A DNA stretch of 64,000 nucleotides from Eucommia ulmoides (lineage: Eukaryota; Streptophyta; Magnoliopsida; Garryales; Eucommiaceae), in contig CM028328.1 in the NCBI GenBank assembly GCA_016647705.1, forward strand, positions 50,143,647-50,207,646, written 5' to 3'. The position numbers and the translations under genes are program-made. The notes beneath the pieces were generated by a model. It had not been told where the DNA came from. It made no database searches and was given only the letters and a program-made list of their open reading frames with translations. Below, piece by piece: positions 11,927 to 21,966 of the stretch; position 1 is the first letter of the stretch, and the number at the start of each line of letters is the position of its first letter.

Positions 11927-12929
11927 ACATATCAAAACTATGGATAGCATAAGCGATTCACATTCAGTATTTAGGTGAATCCTCCATTATAGTATTATTT
12001 GTTAATAGTAATATCCAAATGACCAATTTTTTATTATTAATAAAAATTTGAGAAATTTTACTATGCAACGGTGATAATTATAATTTTTCGACTTCGTGAG
12101 TCAATTTTACAACGGTAAATAATAAATTCAGTTATTACAAATATTAAATACAAATTCAAATAAAATTTTATGTGCAACTATACTCTCACCAGCCCTGTAA
12201 TCCAAACTATGGGATTGTGAGTCAATGCTCAGTAGAATTTTAACCCCTCTAATACGTGCATTTAATTAATACAACAAATAAAATACATAGACATGATTTT
12301 CACATAATATCCCTAAATATTTCATGAAAAACTAACAATTAAAATTTAACAACAATTTTAGCATGAATCACATATTCAAAAGAGAGATTAAATACAAATA
12401 TTAAAAGTGTTAGAAATTTTACTTGAAATCTGAAATCAAAATCCGAGTCAAAATACTAGAAAATATTCACCATATATATATTTTCATATTTTATAATTAT
12501 GGTAATATATATGTATATCCTTAACATCTATCCCTGATCACTCTTTAACCGACATATGTATATTTATAATTATTATTTTGATTACTATTATTATAATAAT
12601 AATGAGATACGGGTCACATATTTCGAATTCACATACATAACTTTTAATATGTTGTTGACAAGAAATCTAATATTTTTTATTTATTTTATTTATTTACATA
12701 ATATCCCTCCTTAAAATAAAAAAAAATATTAATTATACCCTAAAACTCTTAAAAGTATATTTTAAATAACACAATAGTTCTAGAATTTTTAAATGTCTAT
12801 CTAAAATTAACATTTTATCCCAAAAATTATCAAATATTATTTATTCCATAAATTTACAAAATAGTCCCAAAAATATTAAACTTATATAAAATAAAAAATT
12901 TTAAAAATATAAATTTTTGGAATATTACA

Positions 12930-12934
12930 TTTAT
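12930..12934. repeat. Target-site duplication tttat (right)
   Basis: Matches 5239-5243 and closes the solo LTR. Confidence 0.8.
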
Positions 12935-13191
12935 GTTGATAAATTATCATTGGGATATACTTTCTATTCTAGCACGTTAAAGATTCAATGTCTTGATTCT
13001 ATCTAAAAGGAAGACATTATTTGGTATAATGAGAAATGTATGCTTACTTAGCTAAAATTATATGAGCGCATGCTATATTGCTGAAATATTTTGATTGCCT
13101 CAGGTCTATTCTCCTAAGCATAAATTTGCTTATTTACAATTATATAGGGAGATAAGTTTTTATAAGTGGGGTAATAATATGTTATGCTTAA

Positions 13192-13330
13192 ATTGAAAAA
13201 GATGATATTAAATAGTTTGATACCTTCGATTACCTTGTTGATATATTCACTAAACCTCTAGAGGAAGATTAAAATTCATGAAAATTATTCGAGATTTAGG
13301 TATGGCTAGGTACAATGATGTTTGCCTAGA
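13192..13330 (+). pseudogene. Copia RNase H C-terminal tail (Sirevirus copy B)
   Basis: In the frame starting at 13201 the translation reads DDIK*FDTFDYLVDIFTKPL. The DIFTKPL box is the hallmark end of Ty1/copia RNase H (usual form ADIFTKPL), and the upstream EKDDI matches the usual 'v-e-k-g-d-I' element. Stops occur within and just after it. No other pol domain can be read upstream, because the DNA before 12930 is already another insertion. RNase H would degrade the RNA strand during reverse transcription. Confidence 0.8.
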
Positions 13331-13734
13331 GTGTTGTTTTTGGTTCCCTTTCCCACTTTTTGAGATGAAAAAAGGGGAGAATATGTTGATATTTTATTGA
13401 ATATCTTAAATGAATTGAATTGGTTATAAGGGAATATATAAAAGGAGAAACCATAGTTGCGATTAAAATGAGTTAGTTAATGTTTGGTTTTGTTCGCCTA
13501 AGCATTGCACTGATATAGGGGGAGAACATTATTGATATGATCATGTTATATTTTATTGAATATCTATAATTGTTTTATTGATCATATTTATTGCTATGTT
13601 GAATATTTATTGAATTATTCTTCATTGTGCTTTAACAAGTTAAAAAATTTGTCCTTGGATTCAGGGGGAGTGTGGTTCCATTTTATTTTGACAAAAAAAT
13701 CAAAGTTAATGGTCATCATAAAAAATGGAGAGAT
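13331..13734 (+). other. Sirevirus 3' UTR with repeated polypurine tracts
   Basis: Between the RNase H tail and the LTR there are four purine runs: AAAAAAGGGGAGAA near 13370, TAGGGGGAGAAC near 13517, CAGGGGGAGTG near 13662 and AAAAATGGAGAG at 13721-13732. The last directly abuts the LTR start TGTTGA and is the plus-strand primer site. Repeated polypurine tracts are a known Sirevirus trait. A TTTTATTGAATATCT segment is also duplicated (about 13390 and 13550). Confidence 0.65.
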
Positions 13735-14780
13735 TGTTGATTGTAAAATTTTGATAGATAATTAAGTGTTGATAAGTTTGGTGGAACTAACAAGTTTATT
13801 GAGTGTTTCAGTGTAAAAGTTCTATTGATGATATTATCATGAAGAAATTGTTGAATATGCTAAGGTTGCTAAGAGACTGTCAAAGAGTTAGACATTAAAA
13901 GACTGAAGATTTTGAAGAATCTAGGTGAAAACAACTCAAGTTAATTTTTACTCTTAATGTATCCCGATTAGGGTCACACACGACACAAAAATGGATTTAT
14001 ATTTATGTGTGTTTTTATTAGGATCCTAATTAGTTAACATATTTCCTCCAATAATAAATTTAAGAAGAAATATTAACCTAAGAAAGATTAGTTTTTGAAA
14101 TTAATTAAAAGTGTCAATTAAGTTAACCGAGAAATAAAATTGGTTAAAAGGGAAAAAACGTTGAAGGTTGTAGTTAAAATTAATTAAGAAAGATTAGTGT
14201 TTGAAATTAATTAAAAGTGTCATTTAAGTTAACTGAAAAATGAAATTGGTTAAAGGGGAAAAAACGTCGAATAAGGACCTAGTTAGTTGATTGATCCTTG
14301 CTGAAACACTTCCTCCTTAACCTGAATTGGAATTGGAAAAGTCTCTGGATCGATCGGTTAACTGACCAAGAGAGATCAGTTAACCTATAGCCAACACTTG
14401 AACTCTCAGAATCGATCGGTCGACAGACCATAGATAATCGGTCGATCGACCATGGTTGAAAAAATCGCCTGAGAAGCATCCTAAATTGATTGGTCAACCG
14501 ACTCATGGAGTATCGGTCGACCGATTAGAGAATAATTTTGACTTGGTCTACAACCTAAATCGATCGGTCGACTGGTAAGTTTTGATCGGTCAACCGATGG
14601 TGTTGTTTCAGGACTGGAGGATTTCGTGGATTTGATCAAAAAGTAACTGTTCCTAGCTAATTTTTGGTTGAAATTGAAGAGATATTCTAGGGATTTGATA
14701 ATATTATAGATATATGGTTTTTATTTTGATATCCCTAAATATGTGGTACATATATTTTAAGTATTTATCAAATTGGTACA
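13735..14780 (+). mobile_element. Sirevirus 3' LTR (copy B), left segment
   Basis: It starts TGTTGATTGTAAAATTTTGA directly after a polypurine tract. The first 90 bases match LTR copy A: AATTAAGTGTTGAT, GTGGAACTAA and GTGTTTCAG in the same order and spacing. At 14780 it is interrupted by the Tat element and resumes at 31529. Together the two pieces make about 2.55 kb. The 3' LTR assignment rests on the RNase H tail and purine tracts immediately upstream. Confidence 0.82.
14349..14605 (+). repeat. ATCGGTCGACCGAT palindrome array in U3
   Basis: At least seven dyads in 260 bases, for example GATCGATCGGTTAACTGACC, ATCGATCGGTCGACAGACC, ATCGGTCGATCGACC, TATCGGTCGACCGATTA and GATCGGTCAACCGATGG, spaced 20-40 bases apart. 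They are GC-rich islands in an AT-rich LTR, upstream of the TATA box that now lies at about 31716. Confidence 0.8.
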
Positions 14781-15584
14781 TGATAAGGGTATTTTTGGGC
14801 ACCTCTGAGTCAGGACATGAGACCCGGCTACGTGTTCGTCATTGTAGTGATAGGGACGCATTCTGAAACCCACAACGCCACACTGGATCATATGCCAACC
14901 ATGGATCCTACCTAGAACCTCATTTGCATCCAGGGAGGAGCGAGGAGCCCCACAAGAAAGTGTCACTCTAAGCTCTGCGCTATGCCCTGGGCGGTTAATT
15001 TCAAGGACTTAGTTGTTCATCTTGACTAGCACCCCTTTTTAGCTTGTTTCTTCTCTAGGACTCCACAAATCTCCGCTCTTCTCTACCAGTCATTGCCGCA
15101 TGCTTGGCAAAGGCCCGCGGGCTTCACCAAATAGGCCCAAAAGCCCAATCCCAACAATTATCTCCTAAACACCCTGGATTATTGGCTAAACACATGGTTT
15201 TGACTAATTAACCATGTTTAGGCCCGGCTAATCATCTCCAATGCCTATATATATCGGGGGCTATATAAGCCCGAGGTACGCTTGAATACGCTATTCTTAT
15301 ATTATGTGCGAGTTCACTTGTTTACTTGTTGCGTTACTGTACCTTTTCTCTCTGAGTATAGATTACCACGCTGGAGGGGCTTCATCGGGATGAATCCCGG
15401 TCTGAGCCTTCTACTGGTACACTCTCTGAGGAGCAAAACTCTGGACACAACAAGCTAGTCCCCCCTAGGACCCGACATATCTCACCTAAAGAATTTTCAA
15501 CCGATGTCTCCACCTCAGTAGGAGGACCCACCCGTCATCCGAATGGACCATACTCAAGGTGTTTACTAGTTTTATACAACAACA
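14781..15584 (+). mobile_element. Tat-1 5' LTR
   Basis: It starts TGATAAGGGTATTTTTGG and ends TTTATACAACAACA. It contains a TATA box CTATATAAGC at 15261-15270. It aligns end to end with 30748-31523, with many substitutions and small indels, indicating considerable age. Confidence 0.88.
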
Positions 15585-15586
15585 GT

Positions 15587-15605
15587 TTGGCAATGTCTAT
15601 GGGAA
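15587..15605 (+). other. Tat-1 primer-binding site
   Basis: TTGGCAATGTCTATGGGAA follows the 5' LTR with a two-base spacer. It matches the TTGGCGCCGTCTGTGGGAA form widespread in Tat elements, with three changes. It marks where minus-strand DNA synthesis would start. Confidence 0.7.
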
Positions 15606-16438
15606 CTGTGCAACAAGCCTTTCCCTGATTACTACTCTCTGCTCAGTTGAGCTTGGGTGATTACAAGGTTCAGTTAGATAGACACAAAATAGAATAACCA
15701 GAAGATATGTCGAAAGATCCAAGGGCACACACCCCAACTCCAACCAACGAGGATAATTGCCCTTCCATGGTAAGGTAGGACCATCCACTTTGCCATCTTG
15801 GGCTGCGTGACAGACCTCGGAAGCTGTGGAGGCATCTCAGGTTGATCGCCTTGAATGCCAGATGCAAGAGTTCAAGTCAAATGTACAACTCATCCTCGCG
15901 CGCTTGCCATCGCCCCGTGCTTAGGGTGGACTAGCCCTCCAGCCCGCAACGCCCGAGGAGCTACCTCAAGACCGCGATGTTTTCGTGGACACTACTAATG
16001 GGTAGGAGCCTGATGGTTACCCTCTGCCTCACAATCTTGAGGTTGCAGGCTAGGAGAGGGCCCCCCTATAATGTCGAGATCTCCACCTCCACCACCATGC
16101 GAATTTGTGCCTAGCGATATGTCGGTGTCCCCTAATGGTCAAGCTCTTCATCGACCTTCTAGGTCCAACTACAGAGATTGACGTGAGTATAAAGTTGGCT
16201 CCTACTCACCTCCCGCCTATCACCTTGCAGCTAGGGCTACGGGTAGTCGAATATAAGGAGATCCCTGGGCAGAAGAGGTTGTGGAGCACTACCTAGCCAA
16301 CATGGAATCCCATCTCCAAGAGACTCAAGAAGGCCGAGTAAGACCGGGTATTATTCCGGAGGTAAATTATTCCTTTGTGGATGAGGTTCTGGTAGAAGTA
16401 GTGCCAAGGCACTTCACCCAACCTAGATGAGTCTGTAA

Positions 16439-17422
16439 GATGGGATATCAGATCCCGTTGACCACCTGTCTATGTTCAAGTCTCATATGGATATGCAATT
16501 GGCCTTTGTAGCTTTGCGATGCAAAGTATTTCCCATTGCCTTCACAGGTGCAGCAAGGACGTGGTTCTAGAGTTGGAGGCCAGCGTCCATCTCCACATTC
16601 AGGGAACTCAAGTAGTTGTTCCTGGCTCATTTCAGCCACTCCCGGTGGAGGTCGATAACTGCGGCTCATATTCTCACTCTTCAGAAAGAGCCCACTGAAT
16701 CTTTGGGTGATTATGTTGAGCATTTCAATAGAGAAGCAAATGTGTGAGACGACCTTCCTGACGCTGTTACGCTAAATGCCTTTGTTGATAGGCTCCGATA
16801 TCAAAGATTGTCTTATACCCTTTGCTTCAACTCTGCTCTCACACTCGATCAAGCTCTAGACCGTGGAATTAGATTCCATGTTGTTGATCTTCATGCTACG
16901 ACCAGGAGAGAACGGGAAAGAGCAAACCATCCAATGAAACAGAGTAATAGAGATTCAAATCAAACCCAAGGCTCAAGAAAATTACAGGCAGAAGGAAGAT
17001 TGGGGCCCCTACCTGGGGAAAGAAGAACGCTTCCTCCCCCAGGGCGTCGCCAACAAGGGTTCACCTTGCTTACAGCCTCAGTGGTCGCCATCTTCGTGGA
17101 GAATTCAGGGCGGGATTTCTTTCCTCCTCTGGCACCCTTGAGGGGGAAGCCACTTGGAAAGGCGATGGCCAAGTACTGTGCGTTCTATCGGGACTGGGGA
17201 CACTCTACTAAAGATTGCTTCTAACTTCGGTAAAAAATCAAAGCCCTCATCCGAAGAGGTTATATTGGAAACTATGTCCGAAGAGGGAATCAGGAGCGCC
17301 CTATCGAGGAAGAACCACCGATAGAGCCTCAAGCCCAGAGGAAATGGGGGAATCGCCCCTGTCCACAGCCTCAGATGGCAGAGGTTGGGGACGATCAACA
17401 ACATATGGATGGAAAAATTAAT
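16439..17422 (+). pseudogene. Tat-1 gag
   Basis: One frame runs from 16439 through 17223. It shows the retrotransposon Gag core (ISDPVDHLSMF, then RCKVFPIAFTGAARTWF, with SIsTFREL and FLAHF further on) and then KEPTESLGDYVEHFNREAN. Near the end the nucleocapsid-like motif CAFYRDWGHSTKDC replaces a classic CCHC knuckle, as in other Tat Gags. The frame then continues through IRRGYIGNYVRR to KINVI, where the Athila insertion splits it; it resumes at 25173 with VIHGG. In-frame stops at several points make it non-functional. Confidence 0.85.
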
Positions 17423-17427
17423 GTCAT
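17423..17427. repeat. Target-site duplication gtcat (left)
   Basis: gtcat directly before the LTR end at 17428, repeated at 25173-25177. The element on either side of it reads in frame once the insertion is skipped. Confidence 0.9.
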
Positions 17428-18782
17428 TGGTCGCGACTATTTAAGACACTTACGTCTGACTTTACTCGTAAGTGCACGAGGTAAAGTTTTAGTATAATGA
17501 TCGTGAGATCGGATATCATTCTACTGAAGAAATGTAAATTAGTTGAATACTATAATTTGCGTAGTCTCATATTATCTCGACTTTTCAAGAATTGTTTGTA
17601 TTTTAATTAATAACTAAGATAAATGACAACTATTAGGTTAGTTCTAACTACATTGGTTACCTAGGTATTGATTTCTTTCACGTAATATATATTTGACTTC
17701 GTTTAGTTAGCTATAATGGTGTTTATCCTATCTGACAATCTCTGTATCTATAACTCGCTCAGTCTCTCTTTCTAGTGTAAAGTGAGCACATAGTCACATG
17801 CGTCTTGAACCAACATCATGGATTGTATTCCTTCTAACGCTCTCCCGGGTCATTAGAACATAACATTGTATTTACCCCAGTCCGAATCCAGGGTTACCTC
17901 TCCCGAGTGTCAAACCCCGTATTTTCGGTTTATCGTACCAAGCATAATATCAAGAGTAATGTTAAACACAATCGGATTTAAACAAATAACAATTAAAGTA
18001 ACGTATATTAAATCAAACTAGCATTTACATGATTTACAACAACACCTAGATAATATTTATCTAATACTACATTATCCTACCTATACACCATACAAACATA
18101 AGGGTGATTCAACATCATTAGATATGGAAAAGTAATTACAAAAATAAAAACAAGGGAAGAACGATCAAAACTAAGAGTGGAATGTTCTACTGTCGCTAAA
18201 TATTGCTCCACAAATGCTTCGTCTTCTTCCAAATGATGAACCTCCTCCTTGATCTCTCAAAAATGGCTAAAGAACACTATACTAGGGTTAGGAATGTTCA
18301 ACAACTTTTTTTAGATGTGGGAGAGTTGTATTTATAGGCTCAAGGTTTCAAAAATATCTAAAAATATATTTTTCACAATGCAGAGCTGACCGCCTAGGCG
18401 ATGGAATTCACCGCCTAGGCGGTGAGTAAGTTGGTTAACCTTTCGCCGCAGCGGTGGAGGAGGTGGTAAATTCAGGAACTCTTTGTCGTTTCACTGCCTA
18501 GGCGACGGAACAACTCTCAAACTCTTTGTCATTTCACCGCCTAGGCGGTGGGACTTGTTCAATTTCAGCACTCCCTGTATTCTGACCGCCTAGGTAGTGG
18601 GACTACAGTCTTGATCCCTTGTATTTTTCTAACTTTTCTTCGTCTTTCTTCCACCGTTTTGCTTGTTTACGTCCCTACACCTAATTTAGATAAAAACAAC
18701 TAAAACGCAATTAAAACATTAATAAAATACTCGAAAACTGACAAATTCGACTTAGAAGTAGATAGGTATTTTACACTTATCA
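17428..18782 (-). mobile_element. Athila-1 3' LTR
   Basis: The minus strand starts TGATAAGTGTAAAATACC at 18782 and ends ..GTCGCGACCA at 17428. It has a TATA box (plus strand gtatttataggc, 18328-18339), U3 palindromes at 18389-18600 and one U5 module at about 17735-17900. Compared with the 5' LTR it lacks roughly 57 bases next to 17790. Confidence 0.88.
18389..18600 (-). repeat. CACCGCCTAGGCGGTG palindrome array in U3
   Basis: Five or six imperfect copies, including two near-perfect CACCGCCTAGGCGGTG sites near 18412 and 18536, interspersed with TTTCGCCGCAGCGGTGG and variants. They end about 50 bases upstream of the TATA box. Confidence 0.85.
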
Positions 18783-20549
18783 AATAGCCCCAAACTTGGA
18801 ATTTTTCTAGTCCTCAAGCAAAACACCGTAACACTAAATTAAACTAACTACCCTAATTAACTTACCACAAATCTAAAAATGAATAAACATAACGAACAAG
18901 AAGTAAACACATGTGAGTTTCGAGTTCAATCGAAGAAACCAAGTGGTTCTTCCCTCCACAACCCGTAATCAGATCAAGTTCAGGAATAACACACACCACG
19001 TAGTGTTCTAGAATTTCAATACTCAATATCAGTTAAAACCATTCTAGATCCATTTGAAATGTGTGTGTATGAGAACTCAAATATATAACTAATCAAACAC
19101 TGGATTGTATTATTCAGTAGCTAAGCTCATGACTTAAACTTTTAAAAGATTAAGGAAAACCATACACTTGACTGGGCTCAACTATCCACTAATGTAGGTT
19201 CGTATATTCACAGAGATCAATAGGGCTTGGTTTGGCTTTGAAGAATGACCAAGGGTATCGTAGGAATAGAAAATAGAAAATCGTTATAGATTGAACGATA
19301 TCCGAGGCACAAATGCTTGTTGCTATATCACTCTCTCATAACTCCACACGTTTAAAACACAGCCCTGAACAAGAATTAAAAAACTTTGTATTCACTTGTC
19401 CTAAGAAACGTAATTAAAAACTATATTCACATATTTTTTTTTATTGTTTTTATACAAGCACACCCCCAAACTTATTCGAATTTGTACAATTATTGGGGTG
19501 TACAAAAAGAACTAAGAGATTGACAAGTGAATACATTAATACAGAACCAATAAACTTTTGTCCAAAACCCCGATCGCTCACTTCAAGTTAGGATTAGTCT
19601 ATGCTACTTGATTTCACTCAATTTAAATCTTAGGCTTAGCAACAATGGTTTGGAAAGATTTAATTGGCTAAAGTATAGATATGTGTTCAGAATTAAAAAG
19701 TTTATGGCTTCGACAAGGGAACAAAGGAATAAAATTTTCAGGTTAGTTTCAAAAAGGTTCAAGCGAAAAAATTGAAGGCCTAAATCATGCCTTCGGAATT
19801 ACCTCACCTATAATTTCTCCTCAAGCCTCTCCCAATCAAGTTCTAGATTCCTCATTTCTGTTATGAACTTATTACTGAATAATCGGCGTCAAATCATTCA
19901 AATAATTATATAAGATGTCTATGCGATCATGCGATTTAGGATCAAAATAATTTTTGCCTAATCGACATGCTAAACACACAAAACACACATGAATGGCATT
20001 ACCCCCGACCTCAATATACAATTAGGGGATAATTTTCATCATCGGAAAATAGTCCAGATGAACTCAGCAACTCACATGCACATACGACTTCATTAATTAA
20101 TATATCTACTCTAATATCTAAAAACTAGCATACATACTCTAATTGCACATTACACATGCATAAACAAAAATTAAAATACATTAACAAAAACTAAACATTT
20201 CTAGTTTAATACAATTACAAAAAAAAAAAAAAAAAAAATTCTTACAAAATTTTTCATCCCATTTTTCATCATTCATATGCTCAATAAATACCCCCAAACT
20301 TGAACCAGACAATATCCTCACTGTCTAAGCAGGGAACCCAATAACAGAATAGAGAATCTAAAATGGAAAACTGGGATCCGACTCATACTTAGGAGGTAAG
20401 ACGTAATAATCTAACCCCCTACCGTTCATGGAGAAGAAATGGTGGCTACAGCTCGTCTGGCTTGAAATGTGGCACTGGCTAATAGAGAGTCATGTCAACT
20501 CCAGGATTTGCTTGATTTAACGTCCCTAGCTAGACTTGATTTCTCTGAT
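18783..20549 (-). other. Athila-1 3' UTR
   Basis: Non-coding DNA between gag and the 3' LTR. It starts next to the LTR with AGTTTGGGGCTATT (minus strand, polypurine tract) and GCTTGAGGACTAG. A block at 19209-19320 (CAGAGATCAATAGGGC onward) and one at about 19458-19500 recur in the third Athila copy at 63434-63700. At its far end (20515-20575) a TTTAATGTCCCTCACTAG unit is tandemly duplicated; the same unit follows pol in Athila-2 at about 52522. An A-run lies at 20219-20239. Confidence 0.75.
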
Positions 20550-21880
20550 TTAATGTCCCTCACTAGACTTGCATTCCCTCGGGTTAGTTTCTGTATTACT
20601 TGGAAACTTTCCCATGGATTGATCCTTGACAGCACTTGCAATTTGACCGAGTTGAGTTTCCAACGTTTTCACGGTTGCATTCGTGTTCATGCACGTGGTC
20701 TCAATCATGTCAAGCCTCGTCTCATGCTTGTTTATTCGGTTGTGCGTCTCACGCAAAATAGTCTGAGTCTCCTTCATGAAAGAACCCAATACTTCATCCA
20801 AGCTTGGTTTTGAATTACGTATCGGAGGTTATTGCATTTGACTATTTTTTTGCATTGGAAATCCTTGAGCTTGGTTTCCATAACCCAGAGGTGGCCGCAA
20901 TGAGTTCTGGTTATTCGCATATGAAACGTTTTCATGGTTTCGAAAGCTAGGATTGTAGTGAGTTGGAATGTTTGTGGATGGCCTAAAACTATAAGTTCGA
21001 TTGTTCAGAAAGTGACATTCCTCAAACTCATTATCCAATCTGGTTTGAGAACTACTTGCAAAATTCTTCTCTCCATGACTTGATGACACATATTTAGTAG
21101 ACAAGGCGACCAATTGTTCCGAGAGTTTGGTGACTTGGGCCAATAAACTCACAATTTGATCGGTCTCTTGAACTTTAGCGACCCTTCGTCCCGTATTCCT
21201 CTCATTTGGCCACTGGTAGTTATTAGCCGCCATTTCTTCTAATATTGCATTTGCTTCAGTTGGGGTTTTAGATAGCAACGATCATCCAGAGGCAACATCA
21301 ACAATTGTTCTTGTTTGGCTGTCCAACCCATTATAAAAGAGTTGGGTTTGAAACCAATCCTGATACCCGTGTTGAGGGCACCTACGCAATAAGTCTTTAA
21401 ACCTTTCCCACGCTTTAAACAACGGCTCAATCCCTTTGGAGAAACTACAAAATCTCACATCGGAGTTGAGAAGTCTTTGAAGACGGGAAAAACTTAGTGA
21501 GGAACCTTTGAGCAAGGTCCTTCCAAGTGTTAATGCTTCCCGGCTGAATAAATTGAAACCATCCTCGTGCTCTGTCATGAAGTGAGAATGGAAATAGCCG
21601 CAACTGGATTATATCCTCTGCAACACCGTTAATCTTCACCTTATCACATATCTCAAGAAAAGTAGCTAAATGAACATTGGGGTCCTCGTGCATATTTCCA
21701 CCATACTAGTTTTGTTGCACCATATTAATGAGTGCAGGCTTGAGTTTAAAGTTGTTTTCCTGTATAGGTTGCCTCCGAATTCCTGAGAAATTCTCCAGCA
21801 TCATAAGTCTATAATAGTCCTGAAGCACTCATTGTGGGCAATCTGGTTCCGCAGGCTAGAGTGCCTGCGGTACCGGCGGT
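20550..21880 (-). pseudogene. Athila-1 gag
   Basis: Successive minus-strand frames give an Athila Gag. In order: a region with RRQPIQ and KPALI, the Gag core (HEDPNVHLATFLEICDKVK, then IIQLRLFPFSLHDRARGWF, AQRFLTKFFPSSKTSQLR and LFKAWERFKDLLRRCPQHG), a linker with NNYQWPNERN, and the C-terminal VKTLETQLGQIASAV followed by NTETNPRE. In other Athila elements this last part leads into protease; here the sequence passes straight into the post-pol block. Frameshifts occur near 21690, 21430 and 20815. Gag would form particles, so the element would need pol in trans. Confidence 0.87.
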
Positions 21881-21961
21881 TGCTAGACATTTTCACCCCT
21901 ACCGACCATAGTAGAAGTTTGATTTTCTCTCGTTTTTAATATTCTTTGACTACGCCGCATG

Positions 21962-21966
21962 CACTG
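21962..21966. repeat. Target-site duplication cactg (left)
   Basis: cactg at 21962-21966 and again at 23665-23669, on either side of the solo LTR. Confidence 0.88.

Larger units (their letters stand above)
5244..12929 (-). mobile_element. Solo LTR, Ty3/gypsy, probably Tekay chromovirus, split by a Helitron
   Basis: The plus-strand ends are TGTAACGACCC and GGAATATTACA, which form matching TGTAA..TTACA termini flanked by the 5-bp duplication tttat. Removing the Helitron at 6229-11838 leaves about 2.1 kb with no coding sequence, so this is a solo LTR. Read on the minus strand it starts TGTAATATTCCAAAAATT and ends GGGTCGTTACA, the style I associate with Tekay/Del-type chromovirus LTRs; this assignment is from memory of the family. 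The right half (11839-12929) is AT-rich and holds a TAT microsatellite. The LTR inserted into decayed copia-derived DNA. Confidence 0.7.
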
